Shown in pieces: positions 1 to 11,819 of a stretch of DNA of 64,000 bases. Every line of letters starts with the position of its first letter. Position 1 is the stretch's first letter. The stretch covers positions 27,804,115 through 27,868,114 of the forward strand of contig NC_052018.1 of NCBI RefSeq assembly GCF_015832195.1. The letters are read 5' to 3'. Origin of the DNA: Motacilla alba alba. Its lineage: Eukaryota > Chordata > Aves > Passeriformes > Motacillidae. The translations under genes and the position numbers were made by a program. The notes below the pieces were generated by a model, which saw only the letters and a program-made list of their open reading frames with translations, was not told where the DNA came from and did not search any database.

Positions 1-208
1 AAATAGCCATTCAGTTCAGGAAATACTCACGGTTTCGGCAGTAGAGATGAGAATTAGCCTGCATTCTTTACACTGAAGACACTGAAGTAATACTTCTAAG
101 TTAGTGATACAGCAAAATATAAATAAATTCCTCTTCCACTGATAGCAATAATGACAAGTCAAACAGTTACCTATGCACGTCAAAAGCCTCACAGAAAACA
201 ATATTCAC

Positions 209-231
209 AAAAAAAAAAAAAAAAAAAAAAA
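209..231. repeat. poly(A) run (A23)
   Basis: Uninterrupted run of A. It gives rise to a spurious lysine-rich reading frame across it. Confidence 0.95.
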
Positions 232-321
232 GAGATGTATTTTGTGGCAGGGTTTATCACCAGAAAACTTACATCAAAACGTTCTGTTTTTTTAAGCGAA
301 TCACGGATATTTTTGTATAGA

Positions 322-452
322 GAAATAAAATAAAAAAAAAAAACCCAAAAACTAAAAAACCCCAAAGAAAATCCAAAAGTGAAAAAGACAAAGTGAGAGA
401 AAAATACAAAGAAAGAAAAAATAAAAAAAAATAAAAAAAAATAAAAAAACCT
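322..452. repeat. A-rich low-complexity tract
   Basis: More than 70% A, with several runs of 6-12 A separated by single bases or short C-containing spacers. No period is clear enough to call it a microsatellite. Confidence 0.85.
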
Positions 453-1070
453 CGTCAGATTAACATTAGTTTGGGGAAGCTTTGAAAGAGTTTTGAAAGA
501 CAGATTATCATGTAAAAACTCTACTTAAATTGTACAAAAGAAGCTCTGACTAAAACAAACTTACAAATCTAAAATCATTCTGAAATTGAGATATTTGTGG
601 AAACTGTGACTTTACATATGAAGATTTTTATTCAGGGGCAAGCAAGAGGGCAATGTCCATAAAACACATACCACACAAAAACTGGGAGGCAGATAACCCC
701 AAAAGCTCAGCAAGTATGAAAGTTACAACAGAACAATTGATGGTTTAAATAGAAAACTAACCATCACACTAGGAAAACGTTCAAGTTTGCCAAATGAGTA
801 GATTGATCTTACTTTGACAGGAAGAGTCATGGACTTAGAAAACACTGAGAATCATATAGTTGATTTTCAACCTTCTCCCATTATCACAAAAATTTTGTTT
901 CGGATTCAGAAGGCAGGAATTGCACATAGCCAATTGGAGTTTCAGTAAGACTCCACTCAGTGTGAGAGTGAGATAACACAGCTTTAGATTATCTGATTCC
1001 TTGTTATGTCTTTCATCTGAGTGAAATATTTACATTACATTTACAGTTATACATGCCTGAAGAACATGAC

Positions 1071-1213
1071 CCTGAATTTAGCTCAGTTGGTCAGAGCGTG
1101 GTGCTAAGAATGCAAAAGTCATAGATTTGATCTCATATGGGCCATTCATTTAGGAGCTAGACTTGATGATCCTTCTGGGTCCCTTCCAATTCAGACTATT
1201 CAGTGATTTTGTG
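1071..1213 (+). mobile_element. tRNA-Ile-headed, CR1-tailed SINE (TguSINE1 type)
   Basis: The first ~73 bases resemble a tRNA-Ile gene: an A-box-like block (TAGCTCAGTTGG, 1079-1090), a B-box-like block (GATTTGATCTC, 1124-1134) and a 3' end GGGCCA at 1139-1144. The following ~70 bases match the 3' end of CR1 (GACTTGATGATCCTTCTGGG, then CCCTTCCAATTCAG). Such elements are known from zebra finch as TguSINE1: RNA polymerase III transcribes the head, and the CR1 tail lets CR1 reverse transcriptase copy it. The head no longer folds as a functional tRNA, because the B box and acceptor arm are mutated, so this is not a tRNA gene. A second copy lies on the minus strand at 6358-6494. Confidence 0.87.
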
Positions 1214-3353
1214 CTAGTACAAAGAAAGATTCTTATAACATCCTCAAAAAGGGGTGGAGGGAAGGAAAAAAAGGAGTGAAAAAGAAAATGTTATGCAGCT
1301 GAATTATATAGAGCCAGCCAGTTATTTTCTTGTCAGATCACACTAATACAATTATTACTTTTATCAGATCCATGTCTGCAAAAATTATTTTTCCCATTCA
1401 AAGACAAAATTAAGATATTTAAGGTAATGCATTGTCTGAGCATTTAAATACTTACACTTTTAACAGAAACATGTATAGATTTGCATAATGACAAAAATAT
1501 ATTGAAAATAAATCACAATCTTTCCATTATTCGGTGAAGTGGTATAACTCCAAACTCTACTTTTCTCAAAGAGTTATTATTTATGTCCTAGATTTTCTGT
1601 TATGTCTGAAAAAAATTCAGTTACATAAACAAATAATTCACTTTTAAATTCAATTTTAAATTCACTTCAGTTATAAAATTTTCTTTGAATGTGAAACTTT
1701 CCTTGTCTGCTTCAATTGGCAAAATATGAGGTATTGTAGGATAATATCTCTACTGGTGAGTCCCATCAAATAGGTAGTAAAGACCTGTCCTTTGGATCAG
1801 AAGATCAGAGACCAAACATCTCAGCCAATACTCTGCAGAGTAATTCTTTCTCCTAGACGTTCAACACACACTTCTGTGTTTTCAGCCAGGTTCTATATTG
1901 GCAGTCATTGAGGTTTGTCTCTGTAGAATATGTAATGATTTGATTATAAAAATGTGTAATATGGGTAATGGGTATGCTAACTGTAGAAATACTTGTTCAA
2001 AGTTCTGACTTAAATTGTGTTCAGGTAAAATATCAAACTTTGTAAATGTAACAGCCATCTGACAGGTGCTACATTTGGTGTTCGTTTGATTTTTGCTTTT
2101 GTTTTGTTTTTCTTTTAAATCTAAAAATCCTTTAGTATTATAGGAAGGAAAAGGAAATAGTTTTTTGTAAAACCTGTGACAGCTGTAAGGAGAATAAATA
2201 ACAGTTCCACTGAAGACTCTTCAATTTTTAAATTTCCTAGGATATAAAAGCTTAAATCCCCATAAACATAACAAAAAAATCAACCATTTTTCTAAATAGA
2301 CCTTAGATTACAGGTGGTTTTGGGATATATAAAACTACATTATTTAGTGATTTTAAAAAAACATAGATCAATAAATAGGTAAATTGTACATTTATATAAT
2401 ATGATTATTATATTTTGTTTAAAAACTGCCAGCAGCTTCTGCTCTCCTTTGTATAACTCCAAAACCTATGAGTATACAATTCATCAAGCTGAATGTGAAG
2501 CATCCCTGTGCTTTCCAGGAGAGGGGGCTTGGTACGGAAAGTAATTGCAAAATAACTTCGTTTCACTTAAATCTTCTTTCATCTTGTGAAATCTAGCTGT
2601 GACACACACAGGCTTGTAATTCCTATGGAAATTATCATGTTCATTTTAAGAAAAAGCTGATTACACATGAAAAAGCAAATAAGAATTCAAATAGAAAAAG
2701 AGCATTTTGGTGGTTGAGGTAAAAGTAGTTGAGGTATATTATACTATGATATATATATTACTGAAAACACATTTTTCACTGAACACAGTTGGTGATTGAA
2801 TTTATAAATTATTACTTTAGTCCTCCTGGCCTAAAATATTAGGGGCAAAATGTTGGCCCTTGCATGTGTACATTCAGAAGATTGTACCAACAGTAAGACG
2901 GTTGAATTGCACTTTTCCAGTCACAAAGTTTCTTTAGGATTTTAAGGGTCCTTCAAAGCAGAGGAAACCATTCTCTGACCATGAAGATATTTTCAGAAGA
3001 TTTTTTTTAAGCAAGTAACCTGGAAGATATTGAGTCATAGCAGTCTGTGGAGGCAGTTTTGTGGACGCTGTCTCCAAAATATTTTAAACGCCACGATACT
3101 TACCACTGCTATGATAAGATGGGCTTACTTCCAAAGAAATGTTCAAAAAGTTAAACCTGGATTTCAGATTAAATAATTGTTCATCTTATGGGGGACTGTA
3201 CAATAGCTGTTATGAGGGGTTTCAGCTTGGGCAACCAAAAGAAACTTGGTAAGTACTGAAGTGTTAAACCGAGGTATGCATGAAAGCACTTTCCAAAACT
3301 GTATCCCTATTCACACAAGGCTGCACACTAAGATATATTATATTGCAGTTATA
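1214..3353. other. AT-rich stretch, nothing recognised
   Basis: Unique-looking AT-rich DNA. No open frame of credible length, no repeat family recognised and no GC-rich promoter-like segment. Confidence 0.6.
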
Positions 3354-3511
3354 AGAGTCATAGCATCATAAAATGATTTGGGTCAGAAGGGATCTTCTTA
3401 AAGTTCATCTAGTCTAACCCCATGCCCCCCAGCCACCATCATAGGACATTTTCCCTAGGGGTCAAGGTTGCTCAAAGCCCTCATTCAACCTGTCCTTCAG
3501 TACTTCCAGCA
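3354..3511 (-). mobile_element. CR1 LINE 3'-end fragment
   Basis: Reverse-oriented CR1 3' UTR. The left edge carries the CR1 end signature (AGAGTCATAGCATCATAAAA, complement of the ATTCTATGAT-like tail). It is followed by GGTCAGAAGGGATCTTCTTA and the segment in which CR1 reads AACCTGTCCTTCAGTACTTC. CR1 is the main avian non-LTR retrotransposon, and copies are usually 5'-truncated like this one. About 158 bp remain, and no ORF2 coding is retained. Confidence 0.88.
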
Positions 3512-6357
3512 ATATTAGACATGCTGCTAAATTGTGTTACATTTGACATTTGTCTCTGAATTTAATAGGGGTGTATGTGATTGAAAATTTGCTTAAAACT
3601 GTTTAAAGCTGTAGAACTCATTTTCAACTCTGCTTTTCTGTTTTGCTATTTCACAGGGTAACACACTTTGCAATCAACACCATTTATTGAAAATGAAAAA
3701 TATGTAAAATTGCAGATTCATAAAAATAGACAGAAAATAAATAGAGAACATCTGCCCATTTCAGTTCATGAACTGAGCTCTGCCAATCATTAAACTGTCT
3801 GATGGCTGCAATGAGTGTAGGATGTAATAGCACAGAGTGAAGTGCTCTTGGCAAAGCAGCTGGGCTGAATCAGGGCTGTCGACCTGTGGTCACCAATGAG
3901 AGGATCCTACTGCTGCTGTCTATCCTCCTCATATTTTCTCTCATATCTCTTGCATCTGTCATCAGAGGATGTTTCCTTTGGATCCTTCTTTCCTGACATT
4001 TTGGATGCATGCAGTGATAATATACTGTCATTTACACTGTAAATTAATTTTGCTGTTTTCTTAGTTTTCTTAGTTTAAGCTTCAAGGCATTTTCAGTATT
4101 CTTTTTGTCAAAAACCAAAAAAACTGTGATTATTTTCTTCTTTGGGTAAAATACTGTGGAAATTATATTTCAACTGATAAGAAAAGAAAGAAAAGAAAGG
4201 GAAATAAAATTATATGGTAATGCATGTTCTTGAACTAATACAATTTTTAATTTAAATTTGGTCATAGCTAAAGTTTCTGTAATTTTAGTCCAGTACTGTA
4301 CCATGTGAAATGCACAGTATTATAAGGTGTTTATTTGTTTTAGGATTTCTTCTGCCATAATGATTACTTTGCAAGTAATACTCAAATACAGTAAGAACTC
4401 TGACATGATTTCTATTACAGAAAGGCACTTTATAATTCACTTTATACTATTTTTTTCCTAAAATCTCTACTTGCTAAAGTGGTCCCAAAAGTTTTTTCTT
4501 TTATTACTAGCTGGGTTCCTAATTCAATATGGTTGCTATGCCATTTACATTTTTTTTCCTGTAAGTGGAACTGTCTAGACACATACTTTGTTTTTCATTA
4601 CTTAAAGTATTGAAAGTAGTAATTCCAGTGTAGTAAAATGTTTTTAAAAGTTATTGAATTTTTTTTCATTTTTGTCAAAAACTTTATAAATTTAATCTAT
4701 AGAAATATGGATATTTATGAAAAAACAATAGTTCGTATGACAAAAAAAATACATTTATACTGTTATACTGTGTATGAATATGAAATTGCTTCATTTGAGA
4801 CCTACATGGTTTCAAAACTTAAACCACAAGCCATCAGACAGGAAGAGAAAATGCGCACATTAAAAACATAGTTTACATTACCTGTGGACTGACAAACCTT
4901 TTGTGCATTTGATTTATATCATAGTACCTTAGAATTTTCAAAAATTATTCCTTGACAAATAGTATAACTAATCTAGAACTGACAGATGAAAAACTATATT
5001 TAGAAAGTTTCAGCAATGGTTCACTTTAAACTGAAAGTACCTACTGAGATGTTCTTCCCCTGGGTTCTATCCAGTACTATTCAATACTATTCAGTACTCT
5101 ATTAATATTTATTACATCTATATACATTAACACAATGGAGGAAACTTCAGTTGACGGACTGGATTAGAATTTCAATCATTTTGAAACTGGAAAACTGTTA
5201 GGAAGAAAAAAGGTTTAATGAAGTCAAAGGCATAATTCTGCACTCAGGGAACAAATGATTTCAGAAACTGGGAGAGCAGCGTGAGGGTAGATAGCAATCA
5301 CCAGAGCAGGATTTGGGGATTAAGATACAAAGTAAACTGTGGTGAACTACTATTGAACTAGTTTGCTGTTCTGAAAAAAAAAAAAAAAAAAAACTATGTT
5401 GAGGAGTCAGTAAGGGTAATAGTTTTTTAGTACCTGAACTTGTTAAATTATAGTGTATACTCTGTCTCTAATGTGTGGATCAGCTGGGGAAAGCCAAGGC
5501 TGTAAAAATGTAATTTACAAGAACAGTCTGAAAAGATTTGGACTTGCATGGGTGGAGAGGCAAGGAGGAGGTTATAACCTTTTTCAAATACACAATAATA
5601 TGGTTGCAAACACCAAAGATAAAAATTAAAGTGTTTTGCATACCCACAGTCAAACAAACTGGAAGTAATGGATGTAAATTACATCAAATGAGACTTTAGG
5701 CAGAGATTAGGAAAAACATAAGCTATTTTTAAAATCTGTGATAGACTGCCTACATGCATTATGGATTTTTCTTCACTATACATTTATAAGGACATGTTGA
5801 TCCATCAAAAACCATTCAAGCAGATGAATATTTTGTGAGCCATTTGGTTTTGATTTTTTTTATCACAAACATGCTAAATATGGATGTTTCTTGGCTATTA
5901 CAATGCTAACTAATAGGAGACACCAAGATATGGAGGTTGAGAGAACAAATGTGATTGATGAAAATTATTTTCAAGGATGTGAAGACTTACAATGCTGTTA
6001 TCTTTGGGATTGAGTGAAATGGTTAAGAATCAAAATGGATGATTTAATTGGCTGGGTTTCTTAGAGTATATGGAGAGAAAAAGACATTACAAATCCCACA
6101 GCCTGGGGACTGGAAGATAAAAATATACATACCTGAGAGTAAACTCATTCAAAGACCCTAGGTTCAAAAATTTAACTTTCTAAATTAGGAAAAAATAATT
6201 TGCCAATAATTTTACAATAGTTAAAAATCAGTATTTAAAATAGATCATGGAGTAGTAAGTTTTTTGATTCAGAATCTCTGCTTTTTCTGTGTGAAATTAA
6301 TTTCTGTGCATCTTGTAGTTAAAATGGGACAATATCTTCCTCTTAAAATGGGGGTAT
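3512..6357. other. AT-rich stretch, nothing recognised
   Basis: Non-coding AT-rich DNA. A 77-codon open frame at 4638-4871 is AT-driven and shows no domain, signal peptide or plausible composition. Minor structures are an A-run near 5375-5392 and a short imperfect repeat of CAGTACTATT near 5070-5098. Confidence 0.6.
5375..5392. repeat. poly(A) run
   Basis: About 18 consecutive A in otherwise unique sequence. No CR1 or SINE body is adjacent. Confidence 0.85.
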
Positions 6358-6494
6358 TTTACAGAATATTCTGAGTTGGAAGGGATCTATGATGATGATC
6401 AAGTCCAACTCTTAAGTAAATGACCTGCATGGGGCTTGAACCCACAACCATAATGTTCTTAGCACCCTGCTGTAGCCAACTGAACTACTTATAG
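6358..6494 (-). mobile_element. tRNA-Ile-headed, CR1-tailed SINE (TguSINE1 type)
   Basis: On the minus strand this reads as a tRNA-like head followed by a CR1 3' tail. The complement of the B box is at 6432-6442 (GGGCTTGAACC) and the complement of the A box is near 6476-6489. The CR1 tail occupies 6358-6412 (GAGTTGGAAGGGATCTATGA on the plus strand). A GAT trinucleotide appears three times in the tail, a common form of CR1-end slippage. Like the copy at 1071-1213, its anticodon loop reads CTAAGAA rather than the CTAATAA of tRNA-Ile. That suggests a shared source-element change rather than two independent mutations. Confidence 0.85.
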
Positions 6495-9400
6495 GGATAG
6501 CAGTGCATAGAACATCTAGCCCAAGATAAGTGACATGTAAACCAAAGTATTCAGGAATGAATAACAATGCTATCTTTCTGCTATGCTTATTCTGTTAGAT
6601 AAAGGAAATTTAAAATCTTGCCACTACAATACAAAGCTACAAAGGGTCGTTGTTAAATTCTGTCTCAGAAAAGTGTATCTTCTCAATACATTTTTCTTGT
6701 GGATGGAAAATTGCCACATTTGGCCTCTGAGATTGTGATATTATTTTTGTACTTGAGAAATACACTAAGAACTTTAACTTGTCTAGGCAAAGGAAAGCCT
6801 TGACCATTTTTCAGATGAAGTACCTCAAAAATATGGTGATGAGGACCACAAAAAAAACCATAATGCAAATCTTCACTTTCCTTGAGGGGAGAACCAGATC
6901 TCACAGGTTACTTATTCCAGATCAGAATACAAAGTAAGATAAAACCTTTTCCCTTTCTATATGTACTTAGCTCTCTCTTCAGTTCTGTTAAACATAATTT
7001 TTATCCTGAACCTTTAACTTGAGACTTTAGATACTATTACCACTATTTAGATACTATTAGATACTATACCCATCTTGCAGAATTTTTAAAGGAAGTGTAC
7101 ATCAAAATTTTAACACTTTTTTTAAAATGTTTTTGTTTATGGAATTTAGTTCATGTTTTACATAGGTATGCAATGAAAGAATCTGTGTTAAATAAAGGCT
7201 TCCTAACTGCTGATATTTTACTTTGGATGTGTGTAAATTTATTACATTCATAGAGTCATTCACTAGAAGTGAGTTGAAATAAATTTAATGCATTTAATCC
7301 TTTCCCCGACCAGAGGAAAACAGTATGGTAATAGTTGTATTTTACTTTTCAATAATGCCTTTCAAAAAACAGTTAAATTGATGAATACACAATAGAGATA
7401 TAGTACATTTTACTGTTCAGACTAAAAATAAGGCATTTATTGATATATAACATCAATGAATTTCAGGTCACTAGCTTTACAGTTAAATTTGCAATGTCTT
7501 TTCAGTTTCACTTCCTAAATTTTTTAGATGGTTACATTTTTAAATTATTTTCTTCTTTCTAAATTTCACTTTTACCCTGTACTTAATTTCTGTTTTATGT
7601 AGCTTATAATAATGGAGTGAATAATTAGTAGGAAGTTTGTTAGTATCACGGGTCAGAAATGGCTACAGACTTCCTAGAAAACTTTGTGTGATAATAACAG
7701 GCAATGATTGCAGCAATGTAATAATGTTTTGGGTTCTGTGACACTCTTCAGCTACTGATCAGAGACTAAATTACATGTAAGCTATTTATTGTTAATCCCC
7801 TAGATATAAATATGCCTTTAATATGATCCAGGAAAATCTAAATTATTTTATCCTGTAGTATTAACTAGTCTTCCCCAGTTTCCAGAAATCTGGTTCTTAG
7901 GGTCTCATCTTCTCTGCAATCTATGGTGGAACTAATTTCAGGGGCTCAGAAGTGATGCAGAAACAGCATTTGCTGTGGTGTTAGGCACTACCAAGGCTCA
8001 CAGCGCCAGCTAGGTAGGCTCACAGTGGGGTTTCTTCCTGTGGAATAAGCATCCTATTACCCGAGGCCTCCTGTGCTGCTCTCAGTGATTCAGAAACCTC
8101 TAAGTGACTATTAATACCAAAAGAAAAAGCAGGTAAATTCCTTGTACCATTCTACTCATGGAAGGGAAATTTGGTTATTAAGAGGGATAACAGCAATTCC
8201 ATTGGTATACCTGAATTTCATTTAAAGTCATTTCAAAGGCCTGGTATCTTCATTAGATCATAGCATAAGAAAAAGATGAAAATGCAAAAGAAAGCAAAAT
8301 TATAATTAGGTTAAAATTTGATTTTTTCTGTTTCACCTGGACGTAAACTACCCAAAATTAAACTGAAGAATTTCTTTTCTGAGTGAAAGACACATAGAAA
8401 TCAATGTTTGCATCAAGCATTCTTTAGGCTTCTTTCTGCATTTGTTCATCCAATATGATTGAATTTTGATTCTATTTCTTTTTCAATCTTTCAATAATAG
8501 GTCATGGGTCCATAACATATAATAGACAAAAAATAAAAAAGGTAGAATACAGTATTTATAAATATTGCCAACACATATTTTGTAATAAATTGATCTACCT
8601 TTCTGAAGTCATGGATGACTGCAAACAAAATTACCAAAAACTTTGTTTCGTGTGTATTTAAAGTGTTGTAGAAAAAAAAAAGTTTCTAACTCATTTGCAC
8701 AGGTAGCAGCAAAGATCTGCACTGTGTGACAGGCAAAAAAAAACAAAAAAACCCAAAACCAACAACAACTCACACATTTACTAAATTGCCATAGCCAAGG
8801 GATGAGTGCATCACTAAAGTAACTAAACTATCAAAAATAATTTCCAGTGATTATACCATATTGCATTCTTGATCCTGTACATATATGGATGTAGCCCAAA
8901 TGCAGGAATCCAGTTACTTCTTGAGTCTGTGTTACTGTTCTGGTGTCTTTGAACAGTGTAGTAGGAAGCAGAGATCAGAAAGACTTCTTGTACTTTTCTC
9001 TTTACACTTTCCTGGAACAGTTTATCATGACTGAGTCATAAAGGGAACAGATTTTAATATTCTCTTGCAAAAATCCATTGACCTTGGTAGGGAAGCCTTG
9101 TGACAGAGAACTCAGCTTAGTAGAAGACATAAAAGTGGGGGCACTGAATGAGTTTCCTACACAGAAGGAATGGATCAAAAGGTGACCTTTTTTCCAACAA
9201 AAGAGCAACCAACCAGTAACTTCAAATAATTTAACTATTCTGAACTTGATCTTAAAAATAATGTATTAAAAAATTAACTCCCTTTGGTCTCATGCAGGAA
9301 AATATGCTATTTTTGGAAAAAAAATCTATCAGATAAGTAAAACTATGAATCTTTTAGCTTGGAATAGTTATTTATTTAAATTTTACTCTAAATGAACATA

Positions 9401-10289
9401 AGAAAAGTACATGCCATACCAAGCATAAAGTAGGAGAAAATACAAGTCTTTATTCAACTCATTAGCTGTGATTAAGAAGTATGTAAATCCTGATCTTCAA
9501 TCAGTCATTTCAAAGTTAAACCTAAAGCAAAGTAACCCAAAAACTGCCCTGCAAATTTCTCATTACAGTGCCATTTAGAAATGAGATTTCCAGCTGAACT
9601 GCAATTGTGTTTCGTTAAACAAGCTGTCAGATTGCAATTGGTATGTGCAATATGGAAGTTATTCAAGAGTAAAATTCTGAACATATGCATAATTATCAGA
9701 AGAAAAGATATGAGATATATTAATTTAGTTTCCATTAGAGAAAAAACAAACATGAACTGCTTGCTGCAGTAAATAAAGGAGTTGGACTTGTCCATATCTG
9801 GGAATTTCTTATCTGAAGGAATGAAAAGAATACATTGTGCACTCTTGATCTTTCTTTAGGTATGTAAAAACATTGGAATATTTAATGTGCTATTTCATTG
9901 AGTCTTATCAGAATTGTAGTGCACATTTAGAATACAACCTACATAACTTATACCCAAACAATTCCAGTTATCTAAATGCATCCATTTTGAAATCTGGATG
10001 TAAAAAAGCAAACCAAAACCCAAAACTAAACCCAAAAACCACAAAAAAAAATTTCCCCAAACCTTTAATAAATAGGCATATGAAAACAATATTTTTTTAG
10101 TGGTCAGTCTCAAAAATTGAATTATTGGTCTTGAGAAAACTTTTATTCATATAGTTGCAGAAAAGAAAAAGTTTCTCTGATTTTTTTTTCATTTTCCCCG
10201 TAAGATAGAGGTGGTTTCAGTTTCCAGGTGAAGTGAGTAAAAGAAAATATATATAAAAAGGTAAATATATAGTTGAAATTAATATTTTT
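6495..10289. other. AT-rich stretch, nothing recognised
   Basis: About 3.8 kb with no coding region and no transposon I can name. It holds a short tandem block built on TAGATACTAT near 7027-7065 and an A/C-rich patch near 8720-8770. Short open frames between 9.0 and 10.1 kb overlap on both strands and have no recognisable protein features. Confidence 0.6.
8720..8770. repeat. A/C-rich low-complexity patch
   Basis: Runs of A interrupted by single C and CC, then CAACAACAAC. Simple-sequence DNA. Confidence 0.75.
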
Positions 10290-10407
10290 GTATAGGTGTT
10301 AATATCATATCATATCATATCATATCATAAAATAATAAATCAGCCTTCTGAGAACATGGAGTCAGATCCATCTCTTCCCTTGTCCTGGGGACCTCATAAA
10401 GACCACA
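10290..10407 (+). mobile_element. 3' fragment of an ERV LTR (same family as 39649-40034)
   Basis: The segment from AATAATAAATCAGCCTTCTG through CATGGAGTC to the terminal GACCACA parallels the 3' end of the complete solo LTR at 39649-40034, including the polyadenylation signal AATAAA. The 5' two thirds (U3) are missing. The LTR end at 10407 is followed almost at once by a minus-strand CR1, so the LTR is either a truncated insertion or was cut back by a later rearrangement. An ATATC pentanucleotide array lies in the part just before the polyadenylation signal. Confidence 0.75.
10302..10329. repeat. (ATATC)n microsatellite
   Basis: Five to six perfect units of ATATC inside the LTR fragment. The complete LTR at 39.9 kb has only a short ATATCATCATAT here, so the array probably expanded after insertion. 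Confidence 0.9.
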
Positions 10408-10417
10408 GTAATCTACT

Positions 10418-11160
10418 TCCAACCTCCCCACTATGGGAAGGGACACCTTTCACTAGACCAGGGTACTCAGACCCCATCTAACCTGGCATTAAACACTTGC
10501 TACCATGGGCAACCTATTCCAATGCCTCACTGTGCTGACAGGAAAGAATTTCTTCCTAATATCTAATCTAAACCTCTCTTTCAGTTTGAAGCCATTCCCA
10601 GTTCCTGCCACTCCATGCTCTTGTGAAACCTCTCTCTCCTTCTTTCTTGTAGGCTCTCTTCAGGTACTGGAAGGTTGCAATTAGGGCACCTGAAGCCTAC
10701 TCTTTTCCTGAACAATCCCTCAGCTTTTACTCATAGGAGAGGTGCTCCATCCCTCAAATCAACTTGGTGGCCTTCCTCTACACTCGCTCTAACAGGTCCA
10801 TGTCCCTCCTGTGCTGGGGACCCCAGAATTGGAGGCAGCACTGCAGGTGGGGTCTCATAAGATTGGAGTGGAGGGGCAGGATCACTTCCCTTGCCCTGCT
10901 GGCCATGCTGCTTTGGATGCAGCCCAGGAGTGCACATTGCCGGTCATCTATCCCAAGCCCTTCTGGGCAGAACTGCTCTTGATCTGTTCATCCCCCAGCC
11001 TTGCTGACAGCAAGGGTTGTCCTGATGTCGCTATAACATCATCACATAACGTGCCAGGTGCAACACTACATACTTGATTTCGCTAAATTCATGACATTCC
11101 CATAGGTGCACTTCTCAACTTGTCCACATCCCTCTGGGTGCTATCCCATCCTACAGATCT
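10418..11160 (-). mobile_element. CR1 LINE fragment, antisense, with an internal insertion
   Basis: About 740 bp of CR1 3'-proximal sequence (end of ORF2 and 3' UTR) in reverse orientation. Recognisable CR1 segments include CACTAGACCAGGGTACTCAG, ACTCGCTCTAACAGGTCCAT, CCAGCCTTGCTGACAGCAAG and CACATCCCTCTGGGTGCTAT. The last ~70 bases of the 3' end are lost at the LTR junction. At 11025-11052 about 28 bases have no CR1 counterpart. Twenty-five of them are an exact copy of an LTR segment at 13220-13244. The open frames across this block are antisense or frame-broken remnants, not genes. Confidence 0.88.
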
Positions 11161-11815
11161 TGTTTACCTTGATGTTTCATTATTCAGAGAGTTACATAGT
11201 CAGTCTGGGTTTTGTTTGTTTAATTTGTTTTAATGACATCATTATAAAACAAAAACTGGATTTACTTATGTCTGAGAATGTAAAAGGAGAGGTAGACAAT
11301 GTGAAATATAAAAAACCTTGAAAGCACTTATTTTGGTTAATAAGAAGGAAAAGAATGTTTCAAATTATCTTCTGGTATGCAAATATTTCTTGTCTGAATC
11401 TCAGTATTTATTAAATTGTGATGACCAGAAATAATATTATAAAAAATATCAGCCTTTTGACCATGGTCCTGAGATATTTGCAAGTTTTCCTTTTAAAATC
11501 AACAGTTCTGAATTTTGTGTAAATTTCTACTTTAGTGGGACAGTGCTCACATAAGCATCATTGTTGAAAAAATGTTCCTAAAATTTCTCAGAAGAGGATG
11601 AATTCACTATGTAATTAGAAGAAGCCATGAGTAAACAATCCAGAAATATTTAAAATTTAAGAAACACTGAAATACACTGATCACGTTTGTCGTGTTACAC
11701 TGTGGGAAACTATGAGGAGTTTTTTTAATAATGGATGGTTGGGAATGAAATTAAGCCAAATGAGGCAAGCATTGTATTGAAGAACTATATATTGGTAACG
11801 AAAGAGCAAAATAAA
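11161..11815. other. AT-rich stretch, nothing recognised
   Basis: Spacer between the CR1 and the GC-rich islet, with no open frame or repeat signature that I can support. Confidence 0.55.
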
Positions 11816-11819
11816 AGGG

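Larger units (their letters stand above)
1..1070. other. AT-rich non-coding stretch with A-rich tracts
   Basis: No coding region, RNA gene or recognisable transposon is visible. The only structure is low-complexity A-rich DNA: a run of 23 A at 209-231 and a longer A-rich tract at about 322-452 broken by C, G and T. The A-rich tract could be the decayed tail of an old retroposed sequence, but no body can be recognised beside it. Confidence 0.6.

Noticed and set aside
1071..1144. Functional tRNA-Ile gene
   Set aside because: The B box and acceptor stem are mutated, and the sequence continues into a CR1 tail, so it is a SINE head.
10302..10329. CRISPR-like or regulatory array
   Set aside because: It is a plain ATATC microsatellite within an LTR fragment, with no spacers.
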